Part shown: positions 31,298 through 41,838 of the stretch, in pieces | Layout: each line of letters opens with the position of its first letter | How positions within the stretch are numbered: position 1 is the stretch's first letter | DNA from: Symbiodinium natans | Lineage: Eukaryota; Sar; Dinophyceae; Suessiales; Symbiodiniaceae | NCBI GenBank assembly: GCA_905221605.1 | Contig: CAJNDS010000040.1 | Coordinates: forward strand, 183,294-247,293 | Length of the DNA: 64,000 nt | Reading direction: 5' to 3' | The notes under the pieces: model-generated | Databases searched by the model: none | Told to the model about the DNA's origin: nothing | Seen by the model: the letters and a program-made list of their open reading frames with translations, nothing else | Made by a program: the position numbers and the translations under genes

Positions 31298-34123
31298 ATG
31301 TCGTCAAAGATTTCAGCTGCAGCGCTGCTGCAGCTGGCGGACCAGTTGACCGGAAGCAGAGAAAGCCGGAGAGCTCAGCTCTTAGGGCTTTGCGGTGCGG
31401 CTGGGGAGGGGCAACCCTAAAACCTAAACCCTAAACCCTGAACCCTAAACTGAGGAAACCCTTGAACCTGAACCCTGGGGCCCTGAAACCTGAACCCTGA
31501 ACCCTGAACCCTGAACCCTGAACGCTGAACCCTGAACCCTGAACCCTGAACGCTGAACCCTGAACCCTGAACCCTAAACCCTGAACCCTAAACCCTGAAC
31601 CCTGAACCCTGCACCCTGAACCCTGAGCCCTGAACCCTGAACCCTGAACCCTGAACCCTGAACCCTGAACGCTGAACCCTGAACCCTGAACCCTGAACGC
31701 TGAACCCTGAACCCTGAACCCTAAACCCTAACCCCTAACCCCTAAACCCTAAACCCTGAACCCTAAAAACTTCATTTGGGCTTCCTTTCGCCCTTAGGAC
31801 TCCTTATCTGTCCCCTTCCCCTTTGCTCTCCCCGGGACTCCGTGCTTTACGACGTTAGTGTGAGAGGGTTTAGGGTTCAGGGTTCAGGGTTAGGGTTTAG
31901 GGCTTTGGGGTTTGGGGCCGATATCGTAAGGCGACCCCTAATATTTAGGGTACCCCAAAAAGGACCATTATTTCGAGAACTGGCCAACTGACCGTTTAAG
32001 CCCCAAGCCGTAGACCGTCGGTTCCTGCGTCTTGGCGGCAAGCGCCGGCAGATAGAAGCCCTGGGTTTGTTGAGGATTTCGTGAGGGTTTAGGGTTTAGG
32101 GTGTAGGGTGTAGGGTGTAGGGCTTAGGGCTTAGGGTTTAGGGTTTAAGGGTAGTATTCTCTTATGGTCCCTTTGTAAATATACCCTGATAACCCCCCAG
32201 AACCCTATTCTAATTATTAAGGCCCCTATGTTACCTTTCCCTGGCGTGACATGCCTGGGGAGAGCATTTCAGCGGAAGATGGCGTCGACCCTTCTCTTTT
32301 GTCGTAGTGGGGTAACATTTTGCATTTCTAAGGGTACTTAAACTCAATAAGGAATAGAATTTAAGCCTTTAATACTGTTCCAGCCAATAAGGAATACAAT
32401 TAAAGTTTTTTAATACTGTCCCAACCATGAACTAGTTTCTGGCTTCACATACATGTTCCTGAATTCTGGGATGTTGGGCTCCCTGGGCTCCCCCTGGGCG
32501 CACGGGTTAAGGACTCGACATGAATCACGCAGCCAAAGCACGTCTTCTGCCCCAAGGGCACCTTTACCCTGAGGGTTCGGGGTTTAGGGTTGAGGGTTTA
32601 GGGTTTAGGGTTTAGGGGAACCCCGAAACCCAGAGAGTTTCAAGCCAGGTTAGGTCGCCGGCGCATTGACAAGGCCCTTGGCAGGACCCTGCGTTGGGGA
32701 CGTCTCAGGCTCACCCTAAACCCTAAACCCTAAACCCTAAACCCTAAACCCTAAACCCTAAACCCTAAACCCTAAACCCGAAACCTCAGAGCTTCTGAAG
32801 CGTTCGAAGCCCCAGACCCGACTCACGAAGGCCCAAACTCGAAATCCTAAAGCCCGAAACCGCAGAGAAAATAATGCGCGCCCGTCATGAAAATCCATAT
32901 AATGGGGGTTTGCGAAAGTAGTGGACCCCAAATAAACTCCCCAAATAGTAGGATTCCCCTACAACAAGGACGCCACTTTCGAAAACCACCAAAAAAAGAT
33001 CAAGAATGGGAAGCGGCGATATTCGTTTTAGATCTAGTTGTGTTCTTCGCGGCCGAAAAATTATATAAGGCCACGGGTGATCATTACAAGAAAGAAGAAA
33101 AGACGTTGATAAAGGGTTTCGGGTCTAGGGTTTACATGACAGGGCTTCTTTTCTCTGGTCATATGAACCATTGGAGGCCCTACCCTAAGCCCTCAGCCCG
33201 AAAGACCTCTGAAAGCTGCACCCTAGACCCTAAACCCTCAACCCTCAACCCTAAACCCTAAACCCTAAACCCGAAACCCGAAACCCTAAACCCTAAACCC
33301 TAAACCCTAAACCCTAAAGCCCAAACCCCCAGCTCGTCTTCCTCATCAGGATCCCGAAGGGGCAGGAGTCGCCATTTGGCGACTTCCCGGAAGACTTTGT
33401 TAGGCGCCTTCCGGGGAGGGGGGAGGGGGTTTAGGGTTTAGGGTTTAGGGTTTAGGGTTTAGGGTTTAGGGTTAGGGTTGTGGTAGGACGAAGGGCTTCT
33501 TGAAGAGGTGTCTCCTGTCTCCCCCAGAATACCCTTCCTAGAAGAACGTATCCATTGTCTGGGCACCTCTCACCATGAAATTAGGGCTGCAAGGTTTTCT
33601 TGAGTTTGAATCGCTTGGGAGGGGGGAGGGCAGAAAGACCGCGGATATTCACGAAGGTTTCAGTCAGGTGGGTGGAAAATTGTTCCATCCTAGGAAGGTG
33701 CCAGTCAGGTCCCAGAGCATGGGCACGTACATGGCCAGCGGTGCTTTCACCAGTTTAGGGTTTAGGATTCAGGGTTTAGCGTTTGGGGTTTAGGGTTTAG
33801 GATTCAGGGTTTGGGGGGAGTGTTCCAGATCCCCAATGCCCCTGAATTCAGGACCAGATTTTTTCAAGTTTTCGCAGGGACCCGAAACTGCAATGCTGAC
33901 CCCCAAACCCTAAAGTCCCTGAAGCCTAAACCCTCAAGTCTGATATGTTTGAAAGAATATGTTTCATAGTGAAGGGGTATAGGAGGCCCTAGAGTGCAGT
34001 CAGCGAATGCTGGTTTGAGCGTTTGTTTCGGCACCCTTTTTGAAACTCACTGTGCTTGGAGTTTTATGTGTTGGGCCCGGTTTGGAAGAGGGCTGAGGTT
34101 TCAGGGCATATTTGGGTTCTTTT

Positions 34124-34154
<31 letters not shown>

Positions 34155-34542
34155 TGGTTAGGGTTTAGGGCTGTTTAGGGTTTAGGGTTTAGGGCTTAGG
34201 GCTTAGGGGTTTTAGTAACTGTTAGTGGGAGCAGGGTTGAAGGGAGTCCGAGCTTAGGGGGCCCGGGCAACGGGTCTAAGTCGGGTTTCGGATTTAGGGC
34301 TGGGTTTGGGGCGCTTGTCCGAACAAAGAAGCCCCTAACCCTAAACCCTAAACCCTAAACCCTAAACCCTAAACCCTAAACCCTAAACCCTAAACCCTAA
34401 ACCCTAAACCCGGAACCCTAAACCCCGAGCCCTGGGCTCAACTGCCAGGCCCTCGTTCCCAGCGCCTCTCTCGGCACGCGCGTCGCTTGCGGCCACAGCA
34501 CCCTTGCCGAGCAAGGCCGCAAGTGGTGGTCTGTGGTGCTGA
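31298..34542 (+). CDS. Candidate spliced gene, six exons, 145 aa, product unknown
   Basis: Exons are 31298-31410 (ATG), 32014-32086, 32273-32300, 32645-32708, 33350-33415 and 34449-34542 (TGA). They sum to 438 bases and every junction keeps phase. The first exon encodes 37 codons after a good ATG context (GGCCATGTC), including AALLQLADQLTGSRESRRAQ. Later readings are PADRSPGFVEDFVR, ASTLLF, RRRIDKALGRTLRWGRLR and IPKGQESPFGDFPEDFVRR, then a Pro/Ala/Ser-rich end. The protein is very basic and helical at first, with no membrane segments. The donor after 32086 is GTTTAG, the start of a telomere-like block. The donor after 32300 is the left end of a family C element. This is the best-supported unnamed chain, but the last exon is also open in another frame. 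Confidence 0.42.
31480..31720 (-). repeat. Variant telomere-like array (CCCTGAA)n
   Basis: CCCTGAA replaces CCCTAAA almost throughout, with a CGCTGAA variant appearing at intervals of about 28-70 bases. This shows higher-order amplification. Confidence 0.93.
32301..32440. mobile_element. Dispersed element, family C
   Basis: GGGTACTTAAACTCAATAAG, preceded by GTGGGGTAACATTTTGCATT and followed by ATACTGTCCCAACCATGAAC, is matched by 36407-36500. The left end begins with GT exactly at a candidate exon end (32300), as expected of an introner-like element. Confidence 0.6.
32903..32990. mobile_element. Inverted-repeat element, family A
   Basis: TGGGGGTTTGCGAAAGTAGT at the left pairs with the right end GCCACTTTCGAAAACCACC. 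The interior CCCCAAATAGTAGGATTCCC is diagnostic of the family. Confidence 0.65.
34330..34412 (-). repeat. Telomere-like array, C-strand
   Basis: About 12 perfect units in the candidate intron before 34449. Confidence 0.94.
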
Positions 34543-35057
34543 TTTAGGGTTTAGGGTTTAGGGTTTAGGGTTTAGGGTTCCGTCGCGCGCATCGCGGTTT
34601 CTTGTTCCACCCTATGGCCATGTGTGGGGATGTTTTGGTTGAGGGTTCAGGGTTTCGGGTTTAGGGTTTTTGGGGGGTTTCAGGGCATCAATGTTGTGAC
34701 TGTCGAAGGGGCGAGGCTTTGGGAGTTTTCAGCCCAGTTTGGGCTTCCAGAGCTTCTTGGTCTGGGATTCTTTCGCCTCCAACAAGAACTACTAGGCGGT
34801 TCAGGGTACATTGCTTACGTAAAGTAGTTGAAACTGTGCTTGAAAGCAGGGTAACTATAGCACTAAGTGGTCCTCATTTTTGTTGGGGTTCGGATAAACT
34901 TCAACCCGAAGAAGCAGTGCTCGCAGGCGAAGTGCCTCAGAAATTTCGCGCCCTAAACCCTGGGCCCTAAAGCCGAAACCCTGAACCCGGAACCCGAAGC
35001 CCTTATCCCTGAAGACCCAAACCCGAGATCTAAAACCCTGAGCCCTAAACCTCACCA

Positions 35058-35160
35058 TGTGGGTATTTCCCAAAATAGGGGTACCCTTTTTATACCGCAA
35101 ATAGAATCGACTCCCCTGAAAAAGAACCCTGAAAAAGGGTACCCCATTTTCGGGAAACCC
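35058..35160. mobile_element. Inverted-repeat element, family A
   Basis: GTGGGTATTTCCCAAAATAG (35059) and the right end CCCCATTTTCGGGAAACCC pair, as do GGGGTACCC and GGGTACCCC. Close relatives lie at 38078-38169 and 29036-29128. Confidence 0.7.
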
Positions 35161-36406
35161 CGGTGTGAAAGTCTGGGCGGTTGGGGCCTGTTTGAGGATG
35201 GAAGCCCACAGGCGGCTGACGCTCGTGGCAGGCCGATAGCGAAGGGTTCGGGTTTAAGGTTTAGGGTTTAGGGTTTGGGGTTTAGGGTTTAGGGTTTTTG
35301 ATAAGGAGGATTTGGGGGTGGGGGTCTAGGGTTCAGGAGGCTTCCCCTAAACCCTAGTCTCTAAACCCTAAACACACTTCTTCAGGGGTTAGGCTCGGAG
35401 TTGCTACGGGAGTCTGCGGCTTAGGGTTTTGAGACGGTTTAGGAGAGTTGTTACGGGGCTTTGGGGAGTCAGGATTCATGGTTTGAGGCTTCTTTTGGGA
35501 GGATTCAAAGCTATAGGGTTTAGGGTTTAGGGTTTAGGGTTAAGGGTCATCGAAAGCCATTGTCCATTGCCGGATCGTCTAGGGCGCCGGGCCACCACTA
35601 CAGCACACTTCTCCCAGCAGACTGGGAACAGCAATTTTTTCCCATCGTGAGTACTTGGGAAGACTTTTTTCCCCATAGTTGGGAATCGCGAAGCTCCGGG
35701 GAAAGTAAGCTCCGCATAGGTAGACCCGGACGGCTCACTTCGTGTGATGCTTAGACCTCCTCACCCTCATTCAGAAAAATTGGTTGAACAGGATAGGCGC
35801 ACATTGCACTCCCTTGCAAGAGCTACGGGTATGAAGGCTTCTTGTGGTAAATTGAGGTACCTTTTGCGGTCCCCTATAGACTACGGCACCCTTGCAACAA
35901 AGGACCCCAAAAGGAGCTTAATTTAGAGAGCTACCCGTATCACTGAAGGGTAACGCATGGTTGCAAGGGTTTCTGGTTTCGGGTTTAGGGTTTCTGCAAG
36001 AAGCTTTCTAGCAGGTTATGCATATAAGATTTGTATGATTTAGCGTTTGTCTTCAAAGGGTCTCCCAAGAACAGACGCCTCAAACCCTGCCCCCGCCCCC
36101 TCCCTCCCAGATTCTGCAGACGCACGAAGCAGGTCGATGCGACTCTCTGGAGCAGCGGCCGTGGCGCCCAAATCGGCAAGAGGTGGGGGAGTTTCATGGG
36201 TAGTTGTAACTGGAGTTGTAAGTAGGTTTAGCAAGAGTTCTAAGTGGTGAACGTTCCAGTTTGGGGGGGGGGGGGGGGGGGCGGTTGAGGGTTGTGTTCT
36301 TTTTTTTCCCCCCCCTCTGTGATTTTGGAAACTTGATTGGTGAAGATGAGACCAGCAGTCGGCGATTGTTCCAGGCGTTTTACAAAGTAGGGGACCCCTA
36401 ACCTTT

Positions 36407-36500
36407 GTCATAGTGGGATAACATTTTACATTTTTAAGGGTACTTAAACTCAATAAGAATAAATTTTTAAATTTTTATTACTATCCCAACTATGAACCAG
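36407..36500. mobile_element. Dispersed element, family C, second copy
   Basis: GTCATAGTGGGATAACATTT, then AAGGGTACTTAAACTCAATA and ACTATCCCAACTATGAACCA, parallel the copy at 32301-32440 but with the middle shortened. Confidence 0.6.
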
Positions 36501-36642
36501 TAACATAGTCCCCAAACAGATCCCCTCAGGATAAGAATCGGGCCTGACCGGCTTTTCCTGTGCGGGCCAAGAGCCTTCCCCCCCCCCCCACCCCCCCTCC
36601 CCCAGGCAGACCCCAAGGCCCCCTGCCTCAACCAAATTCCTG

Positions 36643-36733
36643 CTTAGGGTTTAGGGTTTAGGGTTTAGGGTTTAGGGTTTAGGGTTTAGGGTTTAGGGTT
36701 TAGGGTTTAGGGTTTAGGGTTTAGGGTTTAGGG
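36643..36733 (+). repeat. Telomere-like array, G-strand
   Basis: Thirteen perfect TTTAGGG units. Confidence 0.95.
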
Positions 36734-37039
36734 TCGCCTGCGGGGTTGAGACTGCTCGGATTTCCGAACCTCGAAAAAATTGAAGTTTCCATCCTTAGGA
36801 GGCTCATGGGGCCCATGGAGATTCCTCCTCAACCTTGAACTCACAAGCCTGGGTTTGTGGGGTCGACGGGGGGCCAAGGATCCCGATTCCCTTTGGATTT
36901 AGGGCTTAGGATTTAGGGTTTAGGGTTTGGGGTTTAGGGTTTGGGGTTTGGGGTTTAGGGTTTAGGGTTTAGGGTTCGGGGTTTAGGGTTTAGGGTATAG
37001 GGTTTAGGGTTTAGGGTTTAGGGTAGAACTCTATTCCAG

Positions 37040-37154
37040 GCAAACTATATACAGGCAACGCGAGCGTGCGGCTCGTGGCACATCGTGCCCGAGCACGTGG
37101 GTATCCAAGCTTTGCAGGCTGAAGACAAAAACCCCGAGGTTGTTGCCCCGACGG
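37040..37154 (+). CDS. Exon of an unidentified gene ending near 37.28 kb
   Basis: After a good acceptor (TCTATTCCAG, 37030-37039) the frame is open for 38 codons, including CGSWHIVPEHVGIQALQAED and KNPEVVAPT. The donor would be GTTTAG at 37155, the first base of a TTTAGGG block. The next island (from 37203 or 37207) joins in phase 1 and reaches a stop in the following CCCTAA sequence near 37285. Upstream pieces of this gene (possibly 35212-35245, reading AADARGRPIAK) could not be chained securely. The product is not recognised. Confidence 0.45.
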
Positions 37155-37437
37155 GTTTAGGGTTTAGGGTTTAGGGTTTAGGGCGGCTGGGCACTCCCCT
37201 GTAGCAAGAAGGCCATGCAACACGAGTCAGAACCGACATCGCCGTGGCAGCGATCGTAGGAATAGGAAGCATCCTCGCAAACCCTAAGCCTTAATTCCTG
37301 TTCGGGTTCGTTATAAGGGGGGGGATTCTAGTATACCACCCTAAAAAGTCACGACAGAAGGAGCCTTTAGGTAACCCCTAAACCCCAAACCCTAATTAAA
37401 CCCTAGACGCTAAGCCCTAAACCCTAAACCCTAAACC

Positions 37438-37476
<39 letters not shown>

Positions 37477-37513
37477 ACCCTAAACTCCCCTGTGACCTGG
37501 AGGGCCGAACAAG

Positions 37514-37546
37514 ATGGCGGCGACAATGCAGGCACTCCGTGAGGAG
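37514..37546 (+). CDS. PACRG: PACRG candidate first exon
   Basis: ATG in AACAAGATGG context, reading [11 protein letters not shown], then GTGCAC. Phase 0 at the end. Assignment to PACRG rests only on phase and position. Confidence 0.4.
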
Positions 37547-40500
37547 GTGCACAGACAGACCGGAACCCTAAACCCTAAATCCCAAACTCCAAGCCCAAAG
37601 CCGTAAACCCTAAACCCAAACCCTAAACCCTAAACCCTAAAACCGAAACCCTAAACCCTAAACCCTAAACCCTAAACTCCAAGCCCAAAGCCGTAAACCC
37701 TAAACTCCAAGCCCAAAGCCGTAAACCCTAAACCCTAAACCCTAACCCTCAACCATCAACCCTGAACCCTCGACCCTAAACCCTAAACCCTTAAACCCTA
37801 GACCTAGACCCTAAACCCTACACCCTAGCCCCCCGCCTTTTGGGGCACGGCCTTTCATCTTTCTGGTCTGCGGGCTTATGGTCTAGGGTCCAGGGCCAGC
37901 CAGGGTCGGGTTGTCTTCTTCTTGTGCCGACGTTGCTTTTGCTTGGGTTTTCGCGGCTTGGCTTTAGATGGTGGGTTTAGGGTTTAGGGTCTAGGGTTTA
38001 GGGTTTAGGGCGTAGGAAAGAGCTGGGAAGGCTCTTACCTTCTCAGGCTACCGGGCCTACCCAGGTTCGGTATTTCCCTAAATAGGGGTACCCCCTTCTC
38101 TACCCCAAATAGAATAGAATCCCCTGAAAGGAACCGAAAGGGCACCCCCGATTTTCGGAAACTCCCGAGTAATTAGGCCAGCAACCCCTAAACCCTAAAC
38201 CCTAAACCCTAAACCCTAAACCCTAAACCCTGAACCCTAAACCCTAAACCCCAAACCCCAAACCCTAAACCCTAAACCCTAAACCCTAAACCCTAAACCC
38301 TAAACCCTAAACCCTAAACCCTAAACCCTAAACCCTCAGGAGTTGAACGGCTGAAGCCGAGCCTTCTCAGGGTTCTGTCAGGGATTCGTGTTCTGGGAAA
38401 CCCTAAACCCTGAACCCTAAACCCTAAACCCTAAACCCTAAGCCCTAAACCCTAAACCCTAAACCCCAAACCCCAAACCCCAACCCCCAAATCCCAAACC
38501 CTAAACCCTAAACCCTAAACCTGAAGCCGTCCAGGTCCAGAAGCGAGCCGAAACCCTCAGTCCCCGGAGCCCCCGCGCCCGGGCCTTTTGCGTCCATGGG
38601 CTATTGCTGTTGGCAGTCGTCGCTATAGATCGTGGGTGTTTTTTGCGGGGTAGGGTTTGGGGTTTAGGGTTGGGGTTTAGGGTTTAGGGTTTTGGGTTTT
38701 GGGTTTAGGGTTTCGGGTTTAGGGTTTAGGTTTAGACATGAAAGCATAAGCATGAAGTTGGTACAGGGGTTCGAAGAGCAGTTCGGTCTGGGGGCAAGGT
38801 TGCATTCGGGGCCTGGGTGGTCTCCGAGTACAGAAGCCAGTTGGAGCTGCTCCGGATGCGTCGTTAGGCGAGCAGGCCTTATAGGAAGAAGTATGGTTGC
38901 ACCTAGAACCCTGAGCCTCGGCGTCTAAATCCTCAATCTCCCTACCCCAGCTGCGCCTCATAACCAACCTTACCCCTTCTGGCGGCAGATGCTTGCGACA
39001 TGCCGGAATTGAGACCGAGGATTTAGGGGCCCAAAAACCACATAAACAGAAGGATCCTACTATTGGGGTATAAGGGCCCCTTATAAGGGGGGATTCCGAA
39101 GAAACCCTTGTTTGTAGGATCTTTATGTTCATGTGGTTGTTTGGGCCCCTATAAGGATTTGAGCACCTGTGTGGCGGTTGCTCTAACCACTCAGAGTATC
39201 CCAAGTGGAGGCCCGCGGGCTCGGTGAAACCCTGGGCTCCGAACGCCAAAGACACCTTCCACCTAAACCCTAAACCCTAAAGCCCTAAACCCTAAAGCCT
39301 AAACCCTAACCCCTAAACCCAAAACCCAAAACCCAAAACCCTAAACCCTAAACCCTAAACCCTAAAAAACCGTCAGACCGAGGCCAGCTCCCCGGGAAAG
39401 CACGGCATGTCACCCCAGATGCCCTCTAAGGCAACGGGGGCGTTTAGGGTTTCGGGTTTTAGGGTTTAGGGTTTTCGGTTTGGGGTTTAGGGTTTAGGGT
39501 TAAGGGTTTAGGGTGTAGGGTTTCGGGTTTAGGTTTTGGGGTCTCCGGTTTTGGGTTTCGGGTTGGTGTAAGGTTTCGGGTTTAGGGTTCAGGGTTTCGG
39601 GTTTAGGGTTTCGGGTTTAGGGTTTAGGGTGTAGGGTTTCGGGCGTAGGTGTAGGGTTTATAGGGTTCAGGGTTTAGGGTGCAGGGTTTCGGGTTCTTGG
39701 TATTTGGTCTGGAGCATAGGGCGCTCAAGATGATGTATACCATGTTCTTTCATGTAGGGGCTGTGGACGGTTTCGGGGTTTAGGGTACCACTGTTGAGGA
39801 ACTGAGGGGTTATAAAGGGAATTTGGGTTCAGGGAAGTTGGGTGCTCAGGGTTGACCAGCGAGCCCAGTACCTCATAGACCCAGAGATTTCAACATCAAC
39901 CTCGGATCCCATGAGGATTTAGGGGATACTCATTAGCCAAGTGATTGTGAAACTTCCCGGCCTCTGATTCACAATAAGAACCCCCGTTTCGTCTAAGGTG
40001 GATTCCATACTTGCGGTTTAGGGTTTAGGGTTTAGGGTTTAGGGTTTAGGGTTTAGGGTTTAGGGTTAGGGCTTAGGGTTAGAGGTGCTTAGAGTGCGGG
40101 CTGTTAGGTAAGAAAAGGAACCTGCAGAACCCCAAGATTTCCTGTTTACTGAAGAAGGCGGGAGTGCCCTAAAGCAACCAGGTATGTCCATTCCAAAGCT
40201 TCAGAAACCTCTGATGGGGTTTAGGGTTTAGGGTTTAGGGTTACGACGATGTTGACAAGCGCAAGTGGAGACACCGTCGTTGAAGAAACTTGGGGCAAGC
40301 GCGCGAATTGCACGCACCCTGCAGCTTGGGGTTTGAGCCTTTAGGGTTTAGGGTTTAGGGTTCACGGTTCAGGGTTCAGGGTTAAGGGTTCAGGGTGCCC
40401 GAAGAATATGGATGCCCTGCACGGCACGCCTGTGCAGAATCCCTACAGCTCGCATGCAGTCTGCAAGTAGCCCTAAACTTACACCCCAAACCCTAAATCC

Positions 40501-41784
40501 AAAACCTTAAACCCTAAACCCCAGACCTCAAGCCCCAAGCCCGCAAACCCTAGATCCCAAATCCCAAGCCCCGAACCCAAAGCCCTAAACCCTAAAAACC
40601 CTACACCCTGCACCCTAAAACTAAGCCCGAAACCCTAAACCGCCAAACCCTAAACCCTGAACCTTGACAACCCTAAAACCCTAAAGGCCCCAAAATCCCC
40701 AACCTTAAACCCAAATCAACCCCTAAGCCCCTAAACCCTAAATGCTGGACCCCAAAAAAGCGCGCCCACTCCTTGGAGGTTCATGGTACTTTGGTTTTTG
40801 CCAATTATAACTGTACTTATAACCATATTAGGGCATTGAAGGGGCTTACACGTGGGTTGTAAGTGGTTAACCCTAAACCCCGGACCCTAGACCCTAGACC
40901 CTAGACCCTAAACCCTAAACCCTAAACCTTAAACCCTAAACCCTAAACCCTAAACCCTAAGCCCTAAACCCTAAACCCTAATATCTCGCTCAAAAGTACC
41001 ATGAGCCTCCAAGTCGCCTCTGATGCAGGCCGCGGCCCAGCCAGCGTCGCCTCCCAAAGCGGGCGCCTTCAGGCCCATCTGCAGGTTTAGGGTTTAGGGT
41101 TTGGGTTCAGGGTTTAGGGTTTAGGGTTCAGGGTTTAGGGTTTAGGGTTTAGGGTTTAGGGTTTAGGGTTTAGGGGTTTAGGGGTTTAGGGGTTTAGGGG
41201 TTTAGGGGTTTAGGGGTTTAGGGGTTTAGGGGTGTTTAGGGGTTTAGGGGTTTAGGGTTTAGGGTTTAGGGTTTAGGATTTAGGGTTTAGGGTTCAGGGG
41301 TAGGGTTTACGTTTTAGGGTTTAGGGTTTCGGGCATAGGGCTTAGGGGGATGCCCCTGGAACCCTCTTACAGAACCCTAAACCCTAAACCCTAAACCCTA
41401 AACCCTAAACCCTAAACCCTAAACCCTAAACCCTAAACCCTAAACCCTAAACCCTAAACCCTAAACCCTAAACCCTAAACCCTAAACCCTAAACCCTAAA
41501 CCCTAAACCCTAAACCCTAAACCCTAAACCCTAAACCCTAAACCCTAAACCCTAAACCCTAAACCCTAAACCCTAAACCCTCAACCCTCAACCCTCAACC
41601 CTCAAGCCTCAAGACAAAATAAATAGACATTGTATGTGGTAAAATTTTGAATTTCCCAAGTTATGTGTTTAAACAGTTGACAAGCTGAGTTTAAGTCTAC
41701 TAGGCCAAATTCTCAATTTACTTAATCCTGTCAAGGCTAAACTCCCCTCCCTTCTCACCAACCTCTCCCCTTCCCCGCCCCCCT

Positions 41785-41838
<54 letters not shown>

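Noticed and set aside
38719-39255. 178-codon open frame on the - strand
   Set aside because: It runs through a family A-like element and degenerate telomere-like DNA, has no recognisable domain, and opposes the strand of all supported genes.
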